From Aedes albopictus (lineage: Eukaryota; Arthropoda; Insecta; Diptera; Culicidae): 64,000 bases of DNA. Below the pieces are notes generated by a model. It saw nothing but the letters and a program-made list of their open reading frames with translations, searched no databases and was not told where the DNA came from. The stretch lies in assembly GCF_035046485.1 (NCBI RefSeq), contig NC_085138.1:446315204-446379203 (forward strand). Direction: 5' to 3'. The translations under genes were made by a program, and so were the position numbers. Shown here piece by piece: positions 35,327 through 46,501 of this stretch; the stretch's first letter is position 1, and each line of letters starts with the position of its first letter.

Positions 35327-36102
35327 CCGTAAAACGGGGTATCATTGATCAGCGGGGTAACTTTGATCGGCTTGACCGACCTCATGAAATGTTCAAACAA
35401 GCATTTTGCATTGAATCGGTTTCTGCTATCGAATGGTATATTGTAATCTGCTATCATTTAGCTATTATATGACATGCAATTCATGAAAATTGAATTTTAT
35501 AAATATTGAAATAAATCGATTTTTCCATAACTGTGTTTCGTAAGGCAATGAGATGCATTGTCAAACATTCATGCTTGGCGTGAATACTAGATACATTATG
35601 AGGTTCAAATCACTGTATTACTTCGATATGATACCCTAGAGTTGGATTTAATGAATGAAACTTTTATGAAATTGCTCTTTTTAAATGAAATACACGATTT
35701 ATTAAAAGTAGCCTATCAATTACTTAAGTCATTGCCTACCTTTAGGCGTAATACGCGGTTTGGAGGATTTTAATCCTAAAATAACTCAAAAAGTGCATAA
35801 CTTGTAAGAATTTGGACGACATATTCGAAATCAGCGACCCCGAATTTAGTGAGAAAGCGTATTTTCAACACTAACGAACATTGATCACTGACATGATCAA
35901 TGTTACCCCAAATCAACAAAATCAAAAATTAGAATAAAAAGCCTGTTTAAAAAAAAGTTTTACAATACTTTTTCGAGTAGCTTAACACATACTCAGAGGG
36001 TCAGTACTTGTTTTAAAAATATAAAACATGTAACGTTTGCTTTACCAAGAGAATTATTCAAGAAAGATCAAAAATTCTGATCAATGTTACCCCGGATTAC
36101 GG
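35327..36102. mobile_element. 776-bp TIR element, ends CCGTAAAACGGGGTA
   Basis: Left CCGTAAAACGGGGTATCATT and right inverse CCGTAATCCGGGGTAACATT, with TA at 35325-35326 and 36103-36104. TTGATCA words recur near both ends and at 35880-35920. Inserted into the 12-mer satellite. Confidence 0.75.
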
Positions 36103-36216
36103 TACTTGAATGATTTCTAGAGGAATTTCTAAAGCGATTTGTTCCGTTCTGCGATTCTTTCAGAAATATATCCTGTGATTCTTTCACAGTCACTGTAACT
36201 TACTTTAAACATATAA

Positions 36217-36276
36217 TTTTTTTTTTAGTTTTTATCAACGTGTATTTTAACTTAAATGCTAATTCTACACTCAAAC
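36217..36276 (-). mobile_element. Ultra-short retroposed unit, copy 2 (60 bp)
   Basis: Minus strand reads GAGTGTAGAATTAGC... to an A-rich tail; 12-bp duplications TTAAACATATAA at 36205-36216 and 36277-36288. Confidence 0.8.
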
Positions 36277-36937
36277 TTAAACATATAAGTACTTTCAGAC
36301 ATTTTTCCAGGAAATCCTTAAGGAATTCACACAGAGAAGACTACAGAGAAGATTGCTAAAAAGCATAGACAAATTAGATGATTAATTATTGAAAAAAAAA
36401 CTCTAGTTACTCATATTACTCAAATCTTCGGACGGGAAAATTTTGAAGTGATCCATGAAGAAAATTCTGGATTAGTCCTAAAAAGAGTTCATAATTTTCA
36501 AAAACTTCTGGAGGAAACACCAAATGAACTTCTGGAAGATTCCTGGAAACAATTCCAGCATATGAGTTTTTGAAGAAATCCCAGGAGAAATTCTAAGAAG
36601 TATCCCCATAAGAATTCCGTAAGTAAGAATTTCTCGAGTAGTCCTAGGATTCATTGCTGGAAGAATTACTGAAGGAATTGCTTGAGGAATCCAGCTGGAA
36701 TTCATGGAGGAAGGCCAAGAGGGTTTCCTGTAGGAATTCTATAAGAAATTTATGAGGAATCACCGGAGGAAGTTTTTGGAATAGTCTTAGGAAAAAAAAT
36801 GGAGGAATTCTTAGCATGATTTATTATAGAAAATTCAGCAGAAGTTCTAGGAGAAATTGTTAAAGGAAACTGTACAGGTATTTTTTGATAAAACCCATCA
36901 GGAATACCTGGGAGAATTCAAAGAGAAATTCCTTTAA

Positions 36938-37181
36938 GGACAAACGTCTTGAAATCCCGCTTCAACATTGCATCGAAACTTCAGACGCACAAATCTCAAG
37001 AAGCAAGTTGCAAACAACAATGTATTTCATTATTCTGTTCTTGCTCACTTGTAATTAGCTTAAATTAAAAAGCTCGGGTGCACTGGTTTTGTTTACGAAG
37101 AGATTTGTGCCCTCGAAATCGTGAGTAGATGCCAAAGTCAGCCATGGTGACGGCCATTTTGGGATTCTAACAAGTCTGTCC
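36938..37181 (+). mobile_element. 244-bp piggyBac-type MITE, copy 1
   Basis: TTAA at both borders (36934-36937, 37182-37185). Ends GGACAAACGTCTTG and CAAGTCTGTCC. A second copy of identical length, inverted, is at 50211-50454, and a truncated one near 62297-62370. Confidence 0.85.
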
Positions 37182-37897
37182 TTAAGTAATACCTGGAGGA
37201 ATATCTAGAGAAACCCTGAAAGAACCGGTAGAGGTATTCTGGAGGAGTTCATAGAGAAGGCCCTGAAAGAATCGCGGGAGGAATTGCTGAATCTTAGGAG
37301 GATTTTTCTGATGAATTCCAGCAAGAGATCCAGGATAAATTTTTATAGGAACTATTACAAGAATTCCTGGAGGTACCATAGTTACAATTTCTGGATTGCT
37401 GGAAGAACCACAGGAGGAGTTGTTTGAGGAATCCTTGGCCGAGAGGTGTTTCTGCAGAAATTCCATGAGAAATTTCTGTAGGAATCTCTGGATAAAATCT
37501 CCAGAAGAATTCATGGATGAGTCCTTGGAGAAATCCCTGGAAGAGAACAACCGAAAGAATTTCTGCAACAATCCCAGGTAGATTGTCCGAAAGGTTCCAG
37601 CAAGAAAGCCAGAAGCATGCTCTAGCAGAATCCCTAGCAAAATTTCTGAAGTACCGTAGTTAGAATTTCTGGAGGAGTCCTAGCAACAATAGATGGAAGA
37701 ATTGCTTGAGGGATCCCAGCTGGAGTTTGTGGATTAAATCTCTGAAGCATGCCCTGGAGGAATCACCGAAGGAACTTCTAGAATAATCCCAAGAAGATTG
37801 TCTTGAATTATCCCAAGAATTCTTAAAGGAACTTCTGGATGAGTGCTTTGAATTATGGGCAGTACCTTTGAAGGAATTTCTAGAGAAATCCTACAAA

Positions 37898-38158
37898 CCA
37901 AAATTTTTGAAATGCTTCCAGCGCGCAAAAAATCAGCAAAAGAAATTGCTGAATTTCAGCAACATTTTTGCTGAATTTCAGCAACATTTTTGCTGAATTT
38001 CAGCACAACGTTGCTGATGAACTGTCAAAATTACTGGATGATTCAGCAAGTTGAAAAATAATTGCTGATACTCAGTAATTTGTATTGCTGAAGGCAATCA
38101 GCACGCAAAAAAATCAGCAAAGTTTGTTGATTACCAGCAAAAATATTTTGTAGTGTAG
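37898..38158 (+). mobile_element. AATTCAGCA-rich MITE, copy 1
   Basis: Contains several GCTGAATTTCAGCAA and TTGCTGA words, and begins with ACCAAAATTTTTGAAATGCTT. This start is shared, inverted, with the element at 59530-59850. Confidence 0.65.
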
Positions 38159-39179
38159 TAGGCATTGCTGGAGAAATCTCTACAGAAAGTATTGGAGAAA
38201 TCCCATCAGGAATTCCGGGGTATTCCTAAGACAGGCTACTTTAATAAATACCTGAAGGAATACCTACAGTCCACCTTGGAAGAATCGGTAAAGGTACTCT
38301 GGAGAAACCACAAAGAGTAATCTCAAACAGTATTCCTGGAAATGCTCCAGTTTTCTTGAGAAGTCCTAATAGGAATAGCTTGAGGAATCACAGCTGGAAT
38401 ACATGAAGGAATGTCAATTATGAGTTCCTGGGGAGATTCCATGAGGAATTTCTGGAAGAACCGCTGGATGAAATCTCAGCCGGAAGCCCTGGATAAAACC
38501 TTGAAGAAATCATTGGAAGAAGTAATTTCTGGAAAATTCTAGAAGGATTTCTAGGAAGAATCCCGGCAGGAATGCTAGAAGAAATCTCTAGAAGAATTTC
38601 TAGTAGAATTCCTAAAGGTACCACCACCACAGTTAGAATTTCTGGAGGAGTTCTAAGAGAAATTGTTAAAAAAATCGCAGCAGGAGTTGCTTGAGGAATC
38701 CCAGCTAGAATTTTCAAAGGAAGGCCAATAGGCGCTCCTGGAGGTATCCCATGAGGAATTTTTGAGGAATCCCTTGAGAAAATCTCTGAAAGAATTCCAG
38801 GAAAAATCACCGGAGGAACTTCTGGAAGAGTTCCAGGAAGTTTGGCTTGAATAATCTCACTATGATTTCCTGAAGGAATGACAATAGAAATTTCTAGAAA
38901 AACTTCTACAAGAATTCCAAGAAATAAGTATCATAGTCAGAATTTCTGGAAGAATCGCTAGAAATATCTCCGCAGAAATTTCTAATTCAAACTAGGACTT
39001 CCTGGAGGAATCCTAAGGAAAGTTCAATGAAGGATTATCTCGATGATGTCCATAGGCCGAAAATCTCGATAATAAAGTTATATATAAAAAAATATCTCGA
39101 TGAAGCCATCAAGTAATACCTTCAGAAATCCCTGGAAGAATCGTTAAAGGTATCCCAAGGAACAATCACTCATTTAATC

Positions 39180-40334
39180 AACATTGCAAAGACATTTTTA
39201 TTCCACATTTGATTGAATTACAGTTAAACATTATTTCATCACAGCTTGTAATCAGGCGTTGTTCCAACAAAAGTGGAGAAGTTATTCAGCCATTTTTTTC
39301 CAAGCGCGATACAGGCTTTACAGTCGGAAGTAATCTGTGCTATATAAGCCTCATATTAAACTTGTATTCAGCTATGATAACCTGCTGAAAACAAAAACAA
39401 TTTGAACTACGAGGTGCAATTATAGTCCAATCATGTTTATTTGTCTCATCTAAACGCATTTATAACACACAAGCTCTTCTAAAAATTTATCAACTTGAGA
39501 GTCGAACTCGTGATCTCCCAATCGCCCGCCGCATGCCTTGCTGTCTGTGCCATCCTAGAATTTTAAAATTGCTCGTTGAGAGCGAAACATCTTCACAAAG
39601 CTGTCCAAGATCAATATTCAGATTTATGGAAGATTGGAAATATTTACCAAAAAAAAGTTGTGAAGATTACTACAACTTCGAAATTGCTACGAAAATAAGC
39701 AAATGATTCAAATTATTTGCATTGGTATGCAACAAACATCAATACATATTTAAAAATGACAAACTGCTCTATTATAATCACTTTGACCTTGTTCAATCGA
39801 ACAAGTAAATCATAAATCCGTTTATATAGCTTACTGTACCATTATTGAACGTATCCACAATAACTGCAGTATTAAACATCAAAAGCATTTGTTCAACTTA
39901 TGTAAACCACAATAATCAGCTATCGAAAACTGTGGAACATATGCTTTTTAACGCGTAGAAAAAAGTTCTTCAACTTATATTAAAGTTTGTAAGGGAAAAT
40001 CGAACAAATAGAAATTGCTGTCGCTTGTTAAGCTTGTAATTAAATTGCTGATCAGATACGTGTCAAATGCTGCATTTTGGCTTATTTACAATGTAAACAG
40101 CATTATTTCAGCTTATTATTCAGCACTAGGTTCTGTTCAGCTGAGAATATTATAAACCAGCAATAATTCGACATGCATGCTTATTTATGACTTCGAATTG
40201 TTCTTTTGGTAATCCTTGTGGTATTCTTGGAGGAGTCCACGGATGAATCGCAGGAGCAAATATTTCGGATAACACAAAAATAGCTTAGAAAATTTCGTGA
40301 TTATTTAAGATATCATTAAATAATCACGAAATTT
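39180..40334. other. Intergenic, tRNA-like fragment near 39490-39555
   Basis: On the minus strand GAGTTCGACTC (box B-like) is preceded by CGATTGGGAGATCACG, suggesting the head of an old SINE. The rest is AT-rich with no gene. Confidence 0.35.
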
Positions 40335-40555
40335 GAGGTGTCACTTAAGGGGCCCATATAGCCGAGGCGGTAAACGCACGGGTATTCAGCATGACCATGC
40401 TGAGGGTGACGGGTTCGATTCCCGGTCGGTCCAGGATCTTTTCGTAAAGCAAATTTCTTTGACTTCCTTGGGCATTAGGCCTGTCCAGCTTTTCAAAAAT
40501 GTTCTCTGATTCTCAAGTCCACCCCCATATTTTGATTGGCATCCTAAAAGAAGTA

Positions 40556-41854
40556 GGGGTAGGCGGGGCATAATGAGCAGGTGGGGCATAATGAGCACCT
40601 TGTATTTTCACTGTAAATTTCCAAATTTTCAAAACAAATTGCTTGATTGTAGTTTAATTACCTCAAATCCAATGCATTGATGACGAAACATTTGTCAAAA
40701 AAGCCGTTTGCTTTGAAAAAATAGTCAAAATGCGTGAAGTGGTCATGTACTGGGGAAATATTATAAGAATCAGCTGACCTAAAATAAGGTTTTGGAATGA
40801 AAATAAAAACGTAATGGATATCTATCAAATTTCTTGATGTTTACTGGGTCAATAAAATGTATTTGTAACACTTTCAAAATATTTGTATAATTATTTTGTT
40901 AAAAAAATATACTTTAAAAAGTTGATAGTAGGGTGGGGCAAAATGAGCAACTGATGGAAAAATGATGAAAATTTTTAGCATTTTAAACAAACGATTTTCA
41001 CTTTTGGTTTTCTTTGTTACGATGCATATAGTAAGGTTTTATCATTAATTTTCAATTTATTAGCTTTAAAAAATCAGTATCTGTAAATTATCACCGTTTA
41101 AAAATGCTTTAATAGTAAACTCCATGGAACCCCACCGTTCCCTACAAATTAAACCCCATAATCCCCTCAAATTCTTATTGGTTGTTGCCGGTATGCTTTA
41201 TCATTGACAAGAACAGTCAGTTAACATTTGATTGTGTACAGAACACGGATTGATCATCCTGCCCCACCTAGGGTGCTCATTATGCCCCACCTCTAAAACG
41301 CAATCCACAATTTTATACGTTTTTAAAAACATTAAATTTTGCAACATTTATAGCTATATTCGAAATTTCAACGATTAGTTTTCGTCAGATAAGGTTCAAA
41401 TGAGGATTATACGTCAAAATGGGGCACGTTCGGTGTAGTACTAGATTTGTAGTAATGAGCTGAATTTTAGTATGGTGAGAAGGTCAATTCTCCGTTTCTG
41501 CAATGAAATGGTGTAAAAAGCGTGGGTATTATGATTCCTTGGCTAATTTGATGCTGTTTGAGCAAAACTTTGGATAACTGTATTGTTTATGTTGCAAGAA
41601 ATGGAGAAAACAACAACACTATTGCCCAAAGTTTTGCTCAAACAGCATCAAATTAGGCAAGGAATCATAATACCCACGCTTTTTGTACCATTTCACTACA
41701 GAAACGGAGAATTGGCCTTCTCACCATACTAAAATTCAGCTCATTACTACAAATCTAGTACTTCACCGATCTGTCCTATTGCACATTGATTGCGCTTAAT
41801 TTACTGGATTTGGTGGCAAAATGCTTAAGCTGCTCATTATGCCCCGCCTACCCC
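40556..41854. mobile_element. 1.3-kb TA-flanked element inside the hAT-like arm
   Basis: Ends GGGGTAGGCGGGGCATAATG and its inverse, with TA at 40554-40555 and 41855-41856. Comparison with the intact right arm of the host shows the exact empty site, AGAAGTAACTGG. GGGGCATAATGAGCA words recur near both ends. No transposase. Confidence 0.85.
41435..41770. mobile_element. Innermost foldback element, ~0.33 kb
   Basis: Arms of about 130 bp (from AGTACTAGATTTGTAGTAAT to GAGCAAAACTTTGG, and the inverse) are nearly identical and pair across a ~50-bp loop. It sits within the 1.3-kb element, making a fourth nesting level, unless it is an integral part of it. Confidence 0.6.
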
Positions 41855-43141
41855 TAACTGGTCAAAATTTCAGCCAAATCCATTAAAATTAAGAGGTGCA
41901 TCAAATCAATTTTGTGTTTTTCGACTATTTTTGAACTTCAAAAAATCATAACTACACTAAAACATGTCAAAACTTAATTCTTCCGGCAGAAATTGAAAGC
42001 TATACTTGTTTGCTACAACTTCTCCGAACAACGTGTGCCAATAAAATTGAAGGAAACATGTGTAATTATCACATTTGTAATCAGAAAAACCTTAAAAAAT
42101 TGATTTTTTGATAGATTTTGTTCTGGAATACCCTAATATACGTAATAAGTTGGATTTTTCAAAACGGCATCATATTCTCTAATGTTTTTTGGTTATTTGC
42201 TTCTTTGGCACCAATGCTGTAGGAGTTGAGCAAAAATTACTAAAATTCGTGAAAGCCAAATGTGGCCTAAAAACTAGCTTTTCGGGTGCAATCACGCTTT
42301 GGCGCGCAAAAAGTGGCATCGCGTCAGCACTGATATGATAGCCAACACCTGTCATCGCGCTTGTTTGTTATCACCCGTGGTAGGGGGTAGCCAAGGCAAA
42401 CTACTAGGAAGCAAAGCTACTACGTTCAGTACAATTTCGCGCCACAACGTGATTGCCTCCAAAAAGCTAGTTTTTAGGCCACATTTGACTTTCACGAATT
42501 TTAGTAATTTTTGCTCAACTCCTACAGCATTGATGTCAAAGAAGCAAATAACCAAAAAACATTGGAGAATATGATGCCGTTTTGAAAAATCCAACTTATT
42601 AAGTATATTAGGGTGTTCCAGAACGAAATCTATCAAAAAATCAATTTTTTAAGGTTTTTCTGATTACAAATGTGATAATTACACATGTTTCCTTCAATTT
42701 TATTGGCACACGTTGTTCGGAGAAGTTGTAGCAGACAAGTATAGCTTTCAATTTCTGCCGGAAGAATTAGGTTTTGACATGTTTTAGAGTAGTTATGATT
42801 TTTTGAAGTTCAAAAATAGTCGAAAAACACAAAATTGATTTGATGCACCTCTTAATTTCAATGGATTTGGCTGAAATTTTGACCAGTTACTTCTTTTAGG
42901 ATGCCAATCAAAATATGGGGGTGGACTTGAGAATCAGAGAACATTTTTGAAAAGCTGGACAGGCCTATTGGGCATAGAGTATCTTCGTGCCTGCCACACG
43001 ATATACGCATGCAAAATGGTCATTGGCAGAGGAAGCTTTCAGTTAATAACTGTGGAAGTGCTCATAGAACACTAAGCTGAGAAGCAGGCTTTGTCCCATT
43101 GAGGACGTTACGCCAAGAAGAGAGAAAGAGGTGTCATTTAA

Positions 43142-45086
43142 CGGTATTTGTTTAATTTCGAAAAATTGATCCCGGAATCACCGGAACCGGTTTTCGGGAA
43201 TTCATATATCGGGTACAAAATGGTCAAAAGTATTTCAGGAAACGTGATACTGGCGTACTTTGAAATTACGCATGACACTATTAACTATTATCAAAACTAA
43301 AGTCGGGAACTTTCAAAATCATGAAGTTTGATATGTCGCATGATGATGTTTATTCTTCTTTGAAAAACGGACACCGGAACCACCGGAACCGATTTCCGTA
43401 AGTTCCGCATATCGGTTCCAAAATAACCAAAAACCAAATATTTCGGATAACACAAAAACAGCGCAGAATAATGTATTTTGAAAAATCACGTGGTTTGAGA
43501 TGTCGCATGATAATATTGAACCATATTCAAAAATAGACCCCAGTTCACTTAGGTCTGAAAACTAAACTGTTCTCATATCGAAAATTCATATTTTCCAAAA
43601 TGGAAAATTCCCAATTTGATTTCGGAACCACGTGGCCATTCCAACACTCCCCAACAAATCCCTTAATAAGAAGGATATGTGCTTCTTGTGTCAAAATTTG
43701 GTTGGAAAATATTGAACAACAAAGAAGTTATAGCGAAAAGAGTGTTTTTTCGTGCTCTCGTTGATAGCTGAAAAACAGATTATGCAGCAAAAATTTTCAA
43801 AATCAAGCTTAAGAACGGCTTATTTATCGCCTTTTTATCTATTGTAAAACAAAAATGTTTGTTGAGAATATTTTCAAAAGGTTTTCATAAACATGTAGAG
43901 AAAGGATCAAGGCATCTTTTATTTTATTTTCTGGTGGAAAAGTTTTTCATTATTGCAGAAACGGTTTTGCCTTTCTCTTACACCAAAGTGTACTGAAAGG
44001 CTTTCTGTTTACTCAAAAAATAATTTTTCCCTAGAAGGCTCGGCAAGTCAAGTCACATATGCCAATCAACTCGGTTCGACGAACTGAGATGATGGCTGTA
44101 TGTGTGTATGTGTGTATGTCTGTGCGCAGGCATTTCAGTGATCCGGACCAGCACCGGTAGTGGTCATACATAAAACTGAACCAAACCCCATCGACACATC
44201 AAACCGCGGCGATTTTTGTAACCTTTAGCAAGGTTGACGAATTGTGTGCGGAAATCAACACTGGAGATCAGAAACTCCACGATGTCGGCCCAAAATTCAA
44301 GATGTTAGCCCAATATTCTAGATGGCGGCTCCGAATCCAAGATAACGGCTGCGAATTTAAAATGGCGGCTGTTTAATGTAGTTTTAGGCACAGACGAACC
44401 AGCCAAGGGCTGAAAGACAAATAAATCATTTTTAGGCTCTAAAATCATGGAATATGGGGAAGATGTCTGGAGTCCGAAAATAATGACCAGAATATCCAAA
44501 ATAGTGCTCTAAAATCCAAGATGGCGGCTGTTTTATGGTGTTATGGTGAAAATGACGACCAGAATATCCAAGATGGTGGTCTAAAATCCAAGATGGTGGC
44601 TCCAAATTCAGGATGGCGTCTGTTTAATGGAATTTTAGGAACTAACAGGATGCACTATGGGTATACCAAATGGGGAAGAAGTCTGGAGTTCAAAAGTTGC
44701 GACCAGAATACTAGAGTTTTAGGTTCTAAAACCATTCAATGTGTACATATTTGGTATGAGAAATGTGGCCTTTGATAAAGTGTGACAAGCAAAAATATAG
44801 GAAAAACCCATACAAAGGGGGGAGGGGGAGTCTCAAAATCCCAATTTTAGCGTGACGTACTTAATGGATGCTCCCTTATAAGAATTTCTTATGGAAATCA
44901 AAACTTTTTCTTATGTCAAAATTTCATAAGACAATCTTATGTCTTTCTTAAGATGAGTTTTCTCAACAGTGTAGAAGATGTCCGGAGTTCAAACAAAGAT
45001 CAAAGATGGCGATCTAAAATCTATGACGGCGTCCCAAAATTTAAGATAGTGGCTGTTCAATGGTGTTTTAGGCTAATAAATTATCC
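43142..45086. other. Gene-free repeat debris with AAGATGGCGGC words
   Basis: Diverged repeats of CCGGAACC(G/A) around 43170-43400, a TGTATGTG microsatellite near 44100, and a series of CCAAGATGGCGGCT words at 44330-44620 that resumes at 45000-45550. ORFs in it are repeat-derived. Confidence 0.5.
44390..44429 (+). mobile_element. LINE 3'-tail insertion, 40 bp
   Basis: GACGAACCAGCCAAGGGCTG plus an A-rich tail, flanked by TTTTAGGC (44382-44389, 44430-44437). Same sequence as at 62194. Confidence 0.65.
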
Positions 45087-45101
45087 AATATGGGTATATT
45101 T

Positions 45102-45455
45102 GCTCTGAAGTTAGACTAGTGGTTTAGGCTATGGATCGCCATTCCGGAGGCGGCGGGTTCGATTCCTGTTCCAGTTGGGAAATTTTTCTCGATCACCGGG
45201 GCATAGTGTACTTGCCTCACAATCTACAAATTCATGCAATGGCAGATAAAGAAAGCCCTTCAATAATTAACTGTGGAAGTGCTCTAAGAGCTGATTTCTC
45301 CACCTCGGCTTAACCCGTAAGCCAGGCTTACCCATATAGTTAAACTCGGTTAAACGCCTAAGGCAGGGTGAAGAAATCGCCCCTAAGAACATTAAGTTGA
45401 AGAGAGGCAGGGCAAGTTCCAATGTGAACGTCGAGCCATAAAGAAGAAGAATAAG
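45102..45455 (+). mobile_element. Feilai-like SINE with a MITE inserted
   Basis: A partial tRNA-like head (box B GGGTTCGATTCC), then a body matching 5348-5607, ending in AAGAAGAAG. A 15-bp duplication AATATGGGTATATTT lies at 45087-45101 and 45456-45470. The body is interrupted by 45289-45382. Confidence 0.85.
45289..45382. mobile_element. 94-bp MITE nested in the SINE
   Basis: Ends AGCTGATTTCTCCACC and GGTGAAGAAATCGCCC are imperfect inverted repeats. CTAAG is duplicated at 45284-45288 and 45383-45387. A relative is at 45557-45646. Confidence 0.75.
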
Positions 45456-45556
45456 AATATGGGTATATTTCCGGAATCCAAAAATAGTAATCAGAACAAT
45501 TGAGATGGCGGTCCAATATCCAGGATGGCGACTGTTTAATGGAGCTTTAGGCTCTG

Positions 45557-45646
45557 GGGCGATTTCTTCACCCTGGCTTAAGCGTTAAGCCAGGTTTAAC
45601 TGGGTAAGTCTGGCTTACCGGTTAAGCCGAGGTGAAGAAATCGGCC
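45557..45646. mobile_element. 90-bp MITE, ends GGGCGATTTCTTCACC
   Basis: Terminal repeats GGGCGATTTCTTCACC and GGTGAAGAAATCGGCC, with GGCTTAAGCG-like palindromes inside. Same family as 45289-45382. Confidence 0.7.
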
Positions 45647-45746
45647 ATAAGTCTGAAACATCAAAAGCCAGATGAACGATATGAGGTCTGGTGCTATGAA
45701 ATGGATTTTTGTTAAACGTATGAAAGTGCGATATTTATCAACATGT

Positions 45747-45806
45747 AAGTGTAGAATTAGCTATAAGTTAAAATACACATTAATAAAAACAAAAAAAACA
45801 AAAAAA
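45747..45806 (+). mobile_element. Ultra-short retroposed unit, copy 3 (60 bp)
   Basis: AGTGTAGAATTAGC... to an A-rich tail; duplications ATCAACATGT at 45737-45746 and 45807-45816. Confidence 0.8.
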
Positions 45807-45977
45807 ATCAACATGTCAGTTGAGTTTTGTTGAAGTGGGTTTTTTAAGGTACAAGAAAGGCGCCATCACCGCTAGGTGGATTGATTTTTTTTTGCTCAAA
45901 AATGTTTTTTGCAAAAAACGAAAAACATTTTCCAAATGTGAGCATTTTGTTTGCGTACTTTATTCTGTCCAGTACTG

Positions 45978-46184
45978 TATTATGCGTTGCGCGGAAATTT
46001 TTGAGCGCAAGTGCTCGTATACCTCCGCCAGTACGGTAAATCGTGTTGGTGTTTTCGGCGCAGTATTCTTTGGCCCATTCGCGCACTTATCGTAAAAGAC
46101 ACCAGAACGATTAAACGTACGAGCGGAGGTCTATTAGCGATTTTGCACCATTTTCGCTCTCTATTTTCTTGCAACGGATAATAA
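45978..46184 (+). repeat. 207-bp dispersed repeat, second copy
   Basis: Same length and orientation as 18476-18682. Confidence 0.75.
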
Positions 46185-46418
46185 TTATGGTAGAAATTCA
46201 ATTCGAATGATTGGAGACTAAAAACTGAACAATTACGCAAACATGTTCGAAAAATGTGCTTTATGTACTAAGTTGAACAGAATTGAGCTTTATAATTTCT
46301 TGTGCCATTAAAAATTGTTCTTGTTATGTTAATATAATTATTATTTTTTTTAAGAATTTAGGACTACTCTAAGAATTTGAAGCTACAACACTTTTGGTAA
46401 TCTATTATAAATAAGTTA

Positions 46419-46424
46419 TTTATT
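46419..46424 (-). terminator. Polyadenylation signal AATAAA
   Basis: AATAAA on the minus strand, about 80 bp past the stop of the gene at 46502-47443. Confidence 0.55.
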
Positions 46425-46501
46425 CAACAGTTTCTTTTTTAAATAATGGCAAAGCTTTAGTTCTTGTCCTTAAAATTAGAGAAATACTAGCAAACAGCTG
46501 T

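Larger units (their letters stand above)
36290..39175 (-). repeat. 12-mer satellite, inverted orientation (TTCCTGGAGGAA)
   Basis: The same degenerate unit as at 33540-35324, now reading GGAGGAATT on the plus strand. Interrupted by MITEs at 36938 and 37898. Confidence 0.85.
40476..42967. mobile_element. hAT-like foldback element inside the SINE
   Basis: Perfect 8-bp duplications TTGGGCAT at 40468-40475 and 42968-42975. TIRs start TAGGCCTGTCCAGCTTTTC. The arms, about 0.5 kb each (40476-40555 plus 41855-42290 against 42455-42967), are inverted copies. The left arm is interrupted by the TA-flanked element below. Confidence 0.85.
40349..43127 (+). mobile_element. tRNA-derived SINE split by nested insertions
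   Basis: The head 40349-40467 has a tRNA-like promoter (AGCCGAGGCGGTAAACGC; box B GGGTTCGATTCCC). The tail resumes at 42976-43127. The flanking duplications GAGGTGTCACTTAA (40335-40348) and GAGGTGTCATTTAA (43128-43141) differ by one base, showing that both parts are one SINE. Between them lies a 2.5-kb hAT-like element. Confidence 0.8.

Noticed and set aside
40357..40435. A functional tRNA-Leu/Ser gene
   Set aside because: Continues into a SINE body and is bounded by SINE duplications; the anticodon arm is not canonical.
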